Assembly: GCA_020249025.1 (NCBI GenBank)
Contig: JADCGM010000283.1
Span: 1 to 8,572 of the forward strand
Source: Alphaproteobacteria bacterium
Lineage (GTDB): Bacteria; Pseudomonadota; Alphaproteobacteria; Sphingomonadales; Sphingomonadaceae
Length of the DNA: 8,572 nt
Reading direction: 5' to 3'
The position numbers and the translations under genes are program-made. Within the stretch, counting starts at the first letter, position 1. Each line of letters begins with the position of its first letter. The notes under the pieces were generated by a model, which searched no databases, was not told the origin of the DNA, and saw only the letters and a program-made list of their open reading frames with translations. Positions 1-5,569 of this stretch are shown here, piece after piece.

Positions 1-13
1 AATCTCCCACCCC

Positions 14-457
14 ATGGGCAAGTCCACAGCCAAGCCGCCGTTTCCCTGGCGCGCTGCTCTCGCCTATGGCGCGGCGCTCGCGGCGGGCGCGCTTGGGCTC
101 CAGTGGCTCGACTATCGCGAGGCCGTCCGCGCGCACCCGCAGCAACTGACCATCGGACTTGTCGCCGCCGCCTTCCTCGCGCTCGGGGCCTATGTCGGGG
201 CGAAAGCGCTGCGCCCGCGTGCACCCGCGCCCTTCGATGGCAACCCGCAGGCGGTGGCATCGCTCGGCCTCACCGCCCGCGAAGTCGAGGTGCTGGCCCT
301 GCTCGCCGAGGGCGGCTCGAACGCAGGCATCGCCCGCGCGCTCGGCGTCTCCCCGCACACGGTCAAAACCCACCTCGCCCACCTTTACGACAAGCTCGGC
401 GCCGCCCGCCGTACCGAAGCCGTGGCCGAAGCGCGGCGATTGGGAATCCTGCCCTAG
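14..457 (+). CDS. Membrane-anchored LuxR-type HTH transcriptional regulator
   Basis: The 147-residue protein probably regulates transcription from the inner membrane. Residues about 13-31 and 45-64 are two hydrophobic segments separated by a short polar loop. Basic residues before the first and after the second (KALRPR) place both ends in the cytoplasm. Residues about 83-147 match the LuxR/GerE C-terminal HTH: LTAREVEVLALLAEG, then SNAGIARALGVSPHTVKTHL with the recognition helix near 113-126, then KLGAARRTEAV. There is no receiver domain, phospho-acceptor Asp or autoinducer-binding domain, so it is not a classical response regulator or quorum-sensing LuxR. The ATG is the first in the window; only 13 bases precede it, no Shine-Dalgarno is visible there and the frame is open to the edge, so the start could lie upstream. 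The DUF4199 gene follows 99 bp downstream on the same strand. The HTH call is strong; the target and signal are unknown. Confidence 0.85.
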   Translation: MGKSTAKPPFPWRAALAYGAALAAGALGLQWLDYREAVRAHPQQLTIGLVAAAFLALGAYVGAKALRPRAPAPFDGNPQAVASLGLTAREVEVLALLAEGGSNAGIARALGVSPHTVKTHLAHLYDKLGAARRTEAVAEARRLGILP

Positions 458-543
458 CCAGTGCATTTCGTGAAAATCACCCGTTCGGGCGATGGACGCG
501 GCGGCTTGTTCGACGGCACCCCGCGGCGCACCTTTCATCGTTC

Positions 544-550
544 AGGGGGA
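544..550 (+). promoter_or_regulatory. Ribosome binding site fixing the DUF4199 start
   Basis: AGGGGGA lies six bases before the ATG at 557. The same frame is open back to a GTG at 461, but that codon has no comparable site, and the 32 extra residues are polar and unlike the family. This site favours the ATG. Confidence 0.7.
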
Positions 551-556
551 CCACCG

Positions 557-1090
557 ATGCTCAAGCTCATTCTCCGTTACGGCGTCATCGCCGGCCTCAT
601 CGTCGGCACCGCGATGGGGATCACGACAAGTCTGATGGCCGACAATCCGCCCCCGATGTGGGTCGGGATGCTCATCGGCTATACGTCGATGCTCGTCGCG
701 CTCTCCTTCGTCTTCGTCGGCGTCAAGCGGCACCGCGACGAGGCGCTCGGCGGGGTCATCGGCTTCTGGCCGGCGCTCGGCATGGGGCTGGCGATCAGCC
801 TTGTGGCGGGCGTTCTCTATGCGCTCGCCTGGGAGGTGACGCTCGCCGTCACCGGGCTCGATTACGGCGCGGTGTGGACGAAGCACATGGTCGAGGAGGC
901 GCGCGCCGCCGGCAAGTCGGCGGCCGAGATCGCGAAGATCGAGGCCGACATGGCCGTCTTCGCCGCCGAATACCGCAACCCGCTCTACCGGCTGCCGATG
1001 ACCTTCCTCGAGATCACGCCGGTGGCGGCGCTCGTGTCGCTCGCCACCGCCGCGATCCTGCGCAACCCGCGGGTGCTACCCGCCCGCTAG
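557..1090 (+). CDS. DUF4199 domain-containing integral membrane protein
   Basis: A 177-residue inner-membrane protein of unknown function. Four hydrophobic segments are visible at about 5-25, 34-55, 69-95 and 148-168. The family hallmark is the basic turn after helix 2 (VKRHRDEALGG, about 56-66) followed by a long third helix with GFWPALGMGLAIS and an aromatic end (YALAW). By the positive-inside rule both termini and the KRHRDE turn are cytoplasmic, leaving a charged, probably helical segment (about 104-140) on the periplasmic side. It lies 99 bp after a membrane-tethered LuxR-type HTH gene, which suggests one transcript and a functional link; acting as sensor or anti-regulator for it would be inference. 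Its TAG stop overlaps the stop of the convergent peptidase gene. The DUF4199 assignment is fairly secure; no enzymatic residues are recognisable. Confidence 0.82.
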   Translation: MLKLILRYGVIAGLIVGTAMGITTSLMADNPPPMWVGMLIGYTSMLVALSFVFVGVKRHRDEALGGVIGFWPALGMGLAISLVAGVLYALAWEVTLAVTGLDYGAVWTKHMVEEARAAGKSAAEIAKIEADMAVFAAEYRNPLYRLPMTFLEITPVAALVSLATAAILRNPRVLPAR

Positions 1091-1094
1091 CGGG
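1083..1094. repeat. Palindrome holding interlocked stop codons
   Basis: CCCGCTAGCGGG is a perfect 12-bp palindrome. Its central CTAG (1087-1090) gives the TAG stop of the DUF4199 gene on the plus strand and the TAG stop of the peptidase gene on the minus strand. Just upstream, 1069-1083 can form a second hairpin (GCGGGT, loop GCT, ACCCGC). Neither has a following T-run, so a terminator role is uncertain. Confidence 0.7.
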
Positions 1095-3294
1095 AAGCCT
1101 TCACCGCGCGGTCGAGGAAGCGCTCGATCGTCATCCAGTTGAAGACGCGCGCGCTGGCGGTCGACAGCGCGTGCGTCTGCCCTGGATAGACCATCGTCTC
1201 GAACGGCAGACGCGCGCCCTGCAACGTCGCCATCAGCGACGTCGAATGCTGGAAGATGACATTGTCGTCGGCCATGCCGTGGATCAGCAGCAGCGGATCG
1301 CGGATCTGCGTCGCGACCGGGATCACGTCGGACGCTGCATAAGGCGCGGGGTCGATCGCCGGATTGCCGAGATAGCGCTCGGTGTAATGGGTGTCGTAGA
1401 GGCCCCACTGCGTCACCGGCGCGCCCGACACGCCGCCGGCGAACCGCCCCGGCGCCGCCGCCAGCAGCCGCAGCGTCATGTAGCCCCCATAGGACCAGCC
1501 GTAGACACCGACCCGCTTCGCATCGACGAAGGGCTGCGCGGTCAGCCAGTCGAGCGCTGCGAGCTGGTCCGCGACCTCGACGCCGCCCATGGCGCGGTGG
1601 AGCGCATCCTCGAAACGCTTGCCGCGGTTGGGCGAACCGCGATTGTCGACGCTGAACACCACCCAGCCCTTGCGGGCGAAATACTGGTCGACGAGGTTCG
1701 AACCCCACACCCGCCGCGCCTGCCGCCCGGTGCCGGGCCCGCCATAGACGATCATCAGCACCGGCGCGCGCTCGCCGGCCTTGAGCTGCGGCGGCACCAG
1801 CAGGCGATAGGCGAGATCGGTCACACCATCCGCCGCCTTCAGCGTGCCGAAGCGCGGCGCGACATGGCCGGCGCGGAACGGCGCATAGGGGTGCGTCGCA
1901 TCGAGCCGGTTCTCGACCAGCCAGGCCAGCCGCGTGCCGCTGGCGTCCGCGAGATAGGTCTGCGGCGGCTGCTCGGGCGACTGCGCGGTGACGAGCGCGC
2001 GCGTGCCGCGCTTGTCCATGTCGACGTCGTGCCAGCCCGCCGCCTGGGTCAGCCGGGTCGGCGTCACCCGCCGGTCGAGCCGCGCGGCGTAAAGGTGCTT
2101 TTCGGTCGCGCCCGCGCCGGCGAAGGCGGTGAAGAACAGCTTGCCCTTCGCCTCGTCGACGCCGGCGATCTTGTCGACCGGCAGCGCGCCGTCGGTCAGC
2201 TGCGTCCAGCGCCCGGCGCGCCAGCGATAGACCTGCGCCATCCCGCTGCGCTCCGACGTCCACAGCAGCGACCCGTCCTTTAGCGGCTTGAGGTCGTCGT
2301 GGAGGTTGATCCAGGTCGGCGAGGTTTCGGTGAACAGCGTCGTCGCCGCCCCCGTCGTCGCATCGATGCGCAGCACGTCGAGCCGCTTCTGATCGCGGCT
2401 CTGGCGCTGGACGAGCACCGCGCGGCCGTCGGGCGTCCAGTCGACGCGGGCGAGATAGATGTCCGAGTCGGACCCCAGATCGGCCTTCACCCGCCCCGAG
2501 CCGTCGGGGTTCATCAGCCACAGCTCGACCGTCGCGTTGGGCGTCCCCGCCTTCGGATAGCGCTGCTCGTAGACGCGCGTCCCTTCCGCGCCGATCGCCG
2601 CACGCGGCACCACCAGCACCCGGCTCTCATCGACGCGCGCGACCGCGAGGCGCGTGTCGTCGGGCGACCACCAATGGCCGTCGGTGCGGTCCATCTCCTC
2701 TTGGGCCACGAATTCGGCCACGCCCCACGACAGCGTTCCGCCGCCGTCCGTCGTCAGCGCCCGCGTCGCACCGCCGGCGAGCGTCAGCACATGCAGGTTC
2801 TGGTCGCGCACAAAGGAGACGTAGCGCCCCTTCGGGCTGACCTTGGCGTCGGTTTCGGTTGCCGCCGCTTCCGTCAGCCGCTGCACACCGCCGTCGAGCC
2901 CGGCGAGGAACAGGTCGCCGTCGACCGGCACCAGCAGGCGCGTCGCGTCCGGCGCCCAGGCATAGTCGACGATGCCGCGGACGCCCGCGAGCCGGGCGCG
3001 CTCGCGCCGCATCTTCTCGGCTTCGGACAGTTCGGCGCCCGTCGCCAGCTTCGTCGAATCGACGAGCATCCGCTCCGCGCCCGTCGCGGTGTCGATCGCC
3101 CACAGGTCGAAGCGGTCGCGATCATCGGGGCGCGATTTCAGCAGCGTCGCGAAGCGCCCGTCGGGCGACAGCTTCGCCAGCCGCGGCCGCGGCCCCGACA
3201 GATCGGGGCTGGCGAAAACGCGGTCGAGCGTGAGCGGTTCGGCCGCCGTCGCAGGCGCCGCGGCAACGAGCGCGGCCAGCAGGATTGTGCGCAT
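1087..3294 (-). CDS. S9B family dipeptidyl-peptidase IV-like serine peptidase, exported
   Basis: A 735-residue exopeptidase expected to remove N-terminal dipeptides (X-Pro or X-Ala) from peptides in the periplasm. Residues 1-18 form a signal peptide with probable cleavage at ATAA-EP; there is no lipobox Cys. Residues about 95-440 are the DPP IV beta-propeller, with the Glu pair that binds the substrate N-terminus at 199-200 (AEFVAQEEM). Residues about 500-735 are the alpha/beta hydrolase domain: YGGP with the probable oxyanion Tyr517, nucleophile Ser601 in GWSYGG, Asp676 in GMADDN with Asn678 also conserved, and His708 in GQTHAL. All family catalytic residues are present and the length is normal. 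The ATG at 3294 is preceded by GGGGAGA and starts the signal peptide; the frame is open for 225 more codons upstream, but those overlap rplS and trmD. It lies 107 bp after rplS on the same strand. The exact specificity (DPP4 or another S9B subtype) is not settled. Confidence 0.93.
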   Translation of the reverse strand: MRTILLAALVAAAPATAAEPLTLDRVFASPDLSGPRPRLAKLSPDGRFATLLKSRPDDRDRFDLWAIDTATGAERMLVDSTKLATGAELSEAEKMRRERARLAGVRGIVDYAWAPDATRLLVPVDGDLFLAGLDGGVQRLTEAAATETDAKVSPKGRYVSFVRDQNLHVLTLAGGATRALTTDGGGTLSWGVAEFVAQEEMDRTDGHWWSPDDTRLAVARVDESRVLVVPRAAIGAEGTRVYEQRYPKAGTPNATVELWLMNPDGSGRVKADLGSDSDIYLARVDWTPDGRAVLVQRQSRDQKRLDVLRIDATTGAATTLFTETSPTWINLHDDLKPLKDGSLLWTSERSGMAQVYRWRAGRWTQLTDGALPVDKIAGVDEAKGKLFFTAFAGAGATEKHLYAARLDRRVTPTRLTQAAGWHDVDMDKRGTRALVTAQSPEQPPQTYLADASGTRLAWLVENRLDATHPYAPFRAGHVAPRFGTLKAADGVTDLAYRLLVPPQLKAGERAPVLMIVYGGPGTGRQARRVWGSNLVDQYFARKGWVVFSVDNRGSPNRGKRFEDALHRAMGGVEVADQLAALDWLTAQPFVDAKRVGVYGWSYGGYMTLRLLAAAPGRFAGGVSGAPVTQWGLYDTHYTERYLGNPAIDPAPYAASDVIPVATQIRDPLLLIHGMADDNVIFQHSTSLMATLQGARLPFETMVYPGQTHALSTASARVFNWMTIERFLDRAVKASR

Positions 3295-3347
3295 GATTCT
3301 CCCCGGAACGATCAGCGCCGAGGTAGGCGCGGATGTCGCAAACGGCA

Positions 3348-3375
3348 ACGGCCGCCAGGTCGCCCCGACGGCCGT
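3348..3375 (-). terminator. Possible weak hairpin between rplS and the peptidase gene
   Basis: ACGGCCG at 3348-3354 and CGGCCGT at 3369-3375 can form a 7-bp GC-rich stem with a 14-nt loop in the minus-strand transcript, followed by TTGCCGTTTG, which is only a poor T-tract. The second arm sits inside a self-palindrome, GACGGCCGTC (3367-3376), so other folds compete. It might reduce read-through from the ribosomal operon into the peptidase gene. Confidence 0.3.
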
Positions 3376-3401
3376 CAGTCCGTTCGCGCGGTGCGCGCGC
3401 C

Positions 3402-3797
3402 TTATTCGGCGGCGACGGCCTTCGCGTCGTCGGTCTTCGTCTCGCGACGCTCGGCGATACGGGCCGACTTGCCCGAGCGGCCGCGCAGATAATAGAGCTT
3501 GGCGCGACGCACGACGCCGCGGCGCACGACCTCGACCGAGTCCACGTTCGGCGAATAGAGCGGGAAGACGCGCTCGACGCCCTCGCCGAAGCTCACCTTG
3601 CGGACGGTGAAATTGCTGTTGATGCCCTTGTTGGCGCGCGCAATGCAGACACCCTCGAAATACTGGATGCGGCTGCGCTCGCCTTCGACGACCTTCACGC
3701 CGACGCGGAGCGTGTCGCCCGCGCGGAACTCGGGGAGGGTCTTCGAGCCCATCGCCTTGGCGATCTGCTCGGCCTCGATCTGCTGGATAAGGTTCAT
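3402..3797 (-). CDS. rplS: Large ribosomal subunit protein bL19
   Basis: The 131-residue protein is bL19, which lies at the subunit interface of the ribosome and contributes to an intersubunit bridge. The N-terminus MNLIQQIEAEQI, the core FRAGDTLRVGVKV and the C-terminal signature LYYLRGRSGKSARIAE (about 101-116) are typical. It is about 15 residues longer than the E. coli protein because of a charged tail ending DDAKAVAAE. The ATG overlaps the trmD stop as ATGA (3794-3797), so its translation is probably coupled to trmD; a purine-rich stretch (AAGGACGAAGAGG) lies just upstream inside trmD. An in-frame start at 3869 would add 24 residues inside trmD that do not belong to the family. It is the last gene of the ffh-rpsP-rimM-trmD-rplS operon. 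Confidence 0.97.
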   Translation of the reverse strand: MNLIQQIEAEQIAKAMGSKTLPEFRAGDTLRVGVKVVEGERSRIQYFEGVCIARANKGINSNFTVRKVSFGEGVERVFPLYSPNVDSVEVVRRGVVRRAKLYYLRGRSGKSARIAERRETKTDDAKAVAAE

Positions 3798-4540
3798 GCC
3801 TCTTCGTCCTTGTTCTCGCGCCGCGCGCCAGAGGGCGACTTGACCCGAGCGCTGACGTAGCGCTCCCACAGGTCCGGCCGCCGTAGCCGTGTGTCCGCCT
3901 CGGCCTCAGCCGTACGCCAGGCGGCGATCTTCGCGTGATCCCCCGATCGCAGCACTTCGGGGATCGCACGCCCGTCCCAGACAGCCGGACGGGTGTAATG
4001 CGGATGTTCGAGCAGTCCGGCCTCGTGGCTTTCCTGCTCGCCGCTGGAAGGCGCGCCCATTACACCGGGGAGCAGGCGCACGCAAGCATCGAGCAGGACG
4101 AGCGCCGCGGTCTCCCCGCCCGAGAGCACATAGTCGCCGATCGACACCTCCTCGACGTCGCGCGCGGCGAAGATGCGCTCGTCGAACCCCTCGAAGCGTC
4201 CGCAGAGCAAGGTCACTCCCGCCCCCGCCGCGAGTTCGCGCACCCGCGCCTGCGTCAGCGGCCGGCCGCGCGGCGTCATCGCCAGCACCGGCGCATCGGG
4301 CCGCGTCGCCCGCACCGCATCGATGGCGGCCGCCAGCACATCGGCGCGCAGCACCATGCCCGGCCCGCCGCCTGCCGGCGTATCGTCAACCGAGCGATGC
4401 TTGTCCGTCGCAAAGTCGCGCAGCTGCACCGCCTCCAGCGACCAGACACCCTCTCCCATGGCCCGTCCGGCGAGCGACAGCCCGAGGGGTCCGGGAAACA
4501 TCTCCGGGTAGAGAGTGATAACGGTGGCGGGCCAGGTCAT
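3794..4540 (-). CDS. trmD: tRNA (guanine-N1-)-methyltransferase TrmD
   Basis: The 248-residue enzyme methylates N1 of G37 in tRNAs with a G at 36, using S-adenosylmethionine, and so prevents +1 frameshifting. It is a SPOUT-class protein with a deep trefoil knot. Visible motifs are ITLYPEMFPG (8-17), DDTPAGGGPGMVL (52-64), LLCGRFEGFDERI (111-123), SIGDYVLSGGE (133-143) and HPHYTRP (179-185). By hand alignment with E. coli, catalytic Arg154 is Arg155 here, and the general-base position Asp169 falls on Glu170. The ATG at 4540 gives the standard family N-terminus and lies 10 bp after the rimM stop; no good Shine-Dalgarno is visible, so translation may depend on coupling. An in-frame ATG at 4588 would overlap rimM and add a Ser/Arg-rich leader unlike the family. 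Its TGA overlaps the rplS ATG. Confidence 0.97.
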   Translation of the reverse strand: MTWPATVITLYPEMFPGPLGLSLAGRAMGEGVWSLEAVQLRDFATDKHRSVDDTPAGGGPGMVLRADVLAAAIDAVRATRPDAPVLAMTPRGRPLTQARVRELAAGAGVTLLCGRFEGFDERIFAARDVEEVSIGDYVLSGGETAALVLLDACVRLLPGVMGAPSSGEQESHEAGLLEHPHYTRPAVWDGRAIPEVLRSGDHAKIAAWRTAEAEADTRLRRPDLWERYVSARVKSPSGARRENKDEEA

Positions 4541-4550
4541 AGGGGCGGAC

Positions 4551-5045
4551 TCAGACGACGAACGCCGGCTCAATGACGACGGCCTCACCGACCTCGGGGA
4601 CGGCTTCGGGGCGGAAGGGGACCATGAAGGTCTTTCCGTCGGGGCGCTCGATGTCGAGGATGTCGCCTGCGCCGAAATTCTCGACGGCGATGACGTGGCC
4701 CAAGGGCTCGCCCGCCGTCGTCACCGCCGGCAAGCCGATGAGATCGGTGCGGTAATATTCGCCCTCGCCGAGCGGCGGCAGGTCGCTGCGGGGCACGGTC
4801 AGCGGGGTGCCGCGCAGGGCTTCCGCCGCCTCGCGGGTGGTGATCTCGGCGAAGCGGGCGATGGCGTCGGGCTTGCCCGGCTTCACCGTTTTCAGCGTCA
4901 GCGTGCGGTCGCCTGCCGCGAACGATTTGTGACGCTTGAGGCTGTCCAGCCCTTCGGCGAACAGCTTCAGCCGCACCTCGCCGAACACGCCATGCGCGCC
5001 GGCGATCGCGGCGAGGGTGACGCGCGGCGCATCGCTTTGCGTCAC
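4551..5045 (-). CDS. rimM: Ribosome maturation factor RimM
   Basis: A 164-residue cytoplasmic factor that assists assembly of the 30S head and binds S19 in studied bacteria. The N-terminal RimM barrel (about 9-85) carries the signature GAHGVFGEVRL (17-27). The C-terminal PRC-barrel domain (about 93-163) has GEYYRTDLIG and ends in MVPFRPEAVPEVG and a hydrophobic tail. The start is GTG at 5045; the rpsP stop codon runs directly into a Shine-Dalgarno-like GAGGACG, which supports this start and suggests coupling to rpsP 12 bp upstream. trmD follows after 10 bp. The length is normal for the family. Confidence 0.96.
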   Translation of the reverse strand: MTQSDAPRVTLAAIAGAHGVFGEVRLKLFAEGLDSLKRHKSFAAGDRTLTLKTVKPGKPDAIARFAEITTREAAEALRGTPLTVPRSDLPPLGEGEYYRTDLIGLPAVTTAGEPLGHVIAVENFGAGDILDIERPDGKTFMVPFRPEAVPEVGEAVVIEPAFVV

Positions 5046-5057
5046 CCTCTGTCGTCC

Positions 5058-5546
5058 TCAGGCCTGAGCGGTCTCTTCGGCGGCCGGAGCCTCCTCGGCA
5101 GCCGCGGTCTCCTCGACGGCGGCCTCGGCGGCGGGCGCCTCCTCGACAGCGGCTTCCTCAGCGGCCGGAGCCTCCTCGGCGGCCGGGGCGGCAAGCGCCG
5201 CCTCGAGCTCGGCCTTCTTCGCGGCCTTCGCCTCGGCGCGCTCGATGGCCTTCTCGCCCGGCTTGCCCTTGTTCGGGTTGTTCTTGGCGGCGCGGGTCAC
5301 GACGCCCGCGGCGTCGAGGAAGCGCGCGACGCGGTCCGACGGCTGCGCGCCGACGCTCAGCCAGTGCTTGGCGCGGTCGGTGTCGAGCGTGACGCGCTCG
5401 GGCGAGTCCTTCGCCAGCAGCGGGTTGTAGGTGCCGATCTTCTCGAGGAAGCGGCCGTCGCGCGCGGCGCGGCTGTCGGCGACAACGATGCGGTAGTAGG
5501 GGCGCTTCTTGGCGCCGCCGCGAGCGAGACGGATAGCGAGAGCCAT
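5058..5546 (-). CDS. rpsP: Small ribosomal subunit protein bS16 with long Ala/Glu-rich tail
   Basis: The 162-residue protein is bS16, a 30S assembly protein. The first ~85 residues are the conserved domain: MALAIRLARGGAKKRPYYRI, then ADSRAARDGRFLEKIGTYNP, then a helix with DRAKHWLSVGAQPSDRVARFL. E. coli S16 is about 82 residues; here a tail nearly doubles the protein. It is first basic (about 86-112, rich in Lys and Ala) and then almost only Ala, Glu and Pro (113-162), with EEAPAAE appearing three times. Extended tails of this sort are known in alphaproteobacterial S16. The ATG has AAAGGA seven bases upstream and lies 23 bp after the ffh stop; rimM follows after 12 bp. The frame stays open through ffh, an effect of high GC only. 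Confidence 0.97.
   Translation of the reverse strand: MALAIRLARGGAKKRPYYRIVVADSRAARDGRFLEKIGTYNPLLAKDSPERVTLDTDRAKHWLSVGAQPSDRVARFLDAAGVVTRAAKNNPNKGKPGEKAIERAEAKAAKKAELEAALAAPAAEEAPAAEEAAVEEAPAAEAAVEETAAAEEAPAAEETAQA
5080..5180. repeat. Direct repeats within the rpsP tail
   Basis: The 20-mer GCGGCCGGAGCCTCCTCGGC occurs exactly at 5080-5099 and 5161-5180, 81 bp (27 codons) apart. Degenerate copies lie between. Together they encode the EEAPAAEE-type repeats of the S16 tail on the minus strand, and the frame-preserving period would allow length change by slippage. Confidence 0.8.
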
Positions 5547-5569
5547 GTCAGTAGTCCTTTCGTCGAATT

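Noticed and set aside
476..493. Hairpin after the LuxR-type gene (ATC-A-CCC, loop GTTC, GGG-C-GAT)
   Set aside because: The stem has an A-C mismatch and no T-run, so I do not call a terminator; the two genes probably share a transcript.
461..556. GTG at 461 as start of the DUF4199 gene
   Set aside because: No ribosome binding site there, and the leader is polar and Gly/Arg-rich. The ATG at 557 has AGGGGGA and begins directly with a membrane helix.
103..2283. Plus-strand open frame of 726 codons antisense to the peptidase
   Set aside because: It covers several real genes on both strands, has Arg/Pro/Ala/His-rich composition and no domain or signal. It is a by-product of high GC third positions in the peptidase frame.
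3386..3400. GCGCG/CGCGC hairpin right after the rplS stop
   Set aside because: Only five base pairs in a CG alternation, with no T-run. Such runs arise by chance at this GC content.
2299..3492. Plus-strand open frame of 397 codons antisense to the peptidase and rplS
   Set aside because: Arg-rich composition, no recognisable motif, and it lies opposite a complete peptidase with all catalytic residues.
3295..3969. N-terminal extension of the peptidase by 225 residues
   Set aside because: The extension overlaps rplS and trmD out of frame. The ATG at 3294 has a ribosome binding site and starts a clean signal peptide.
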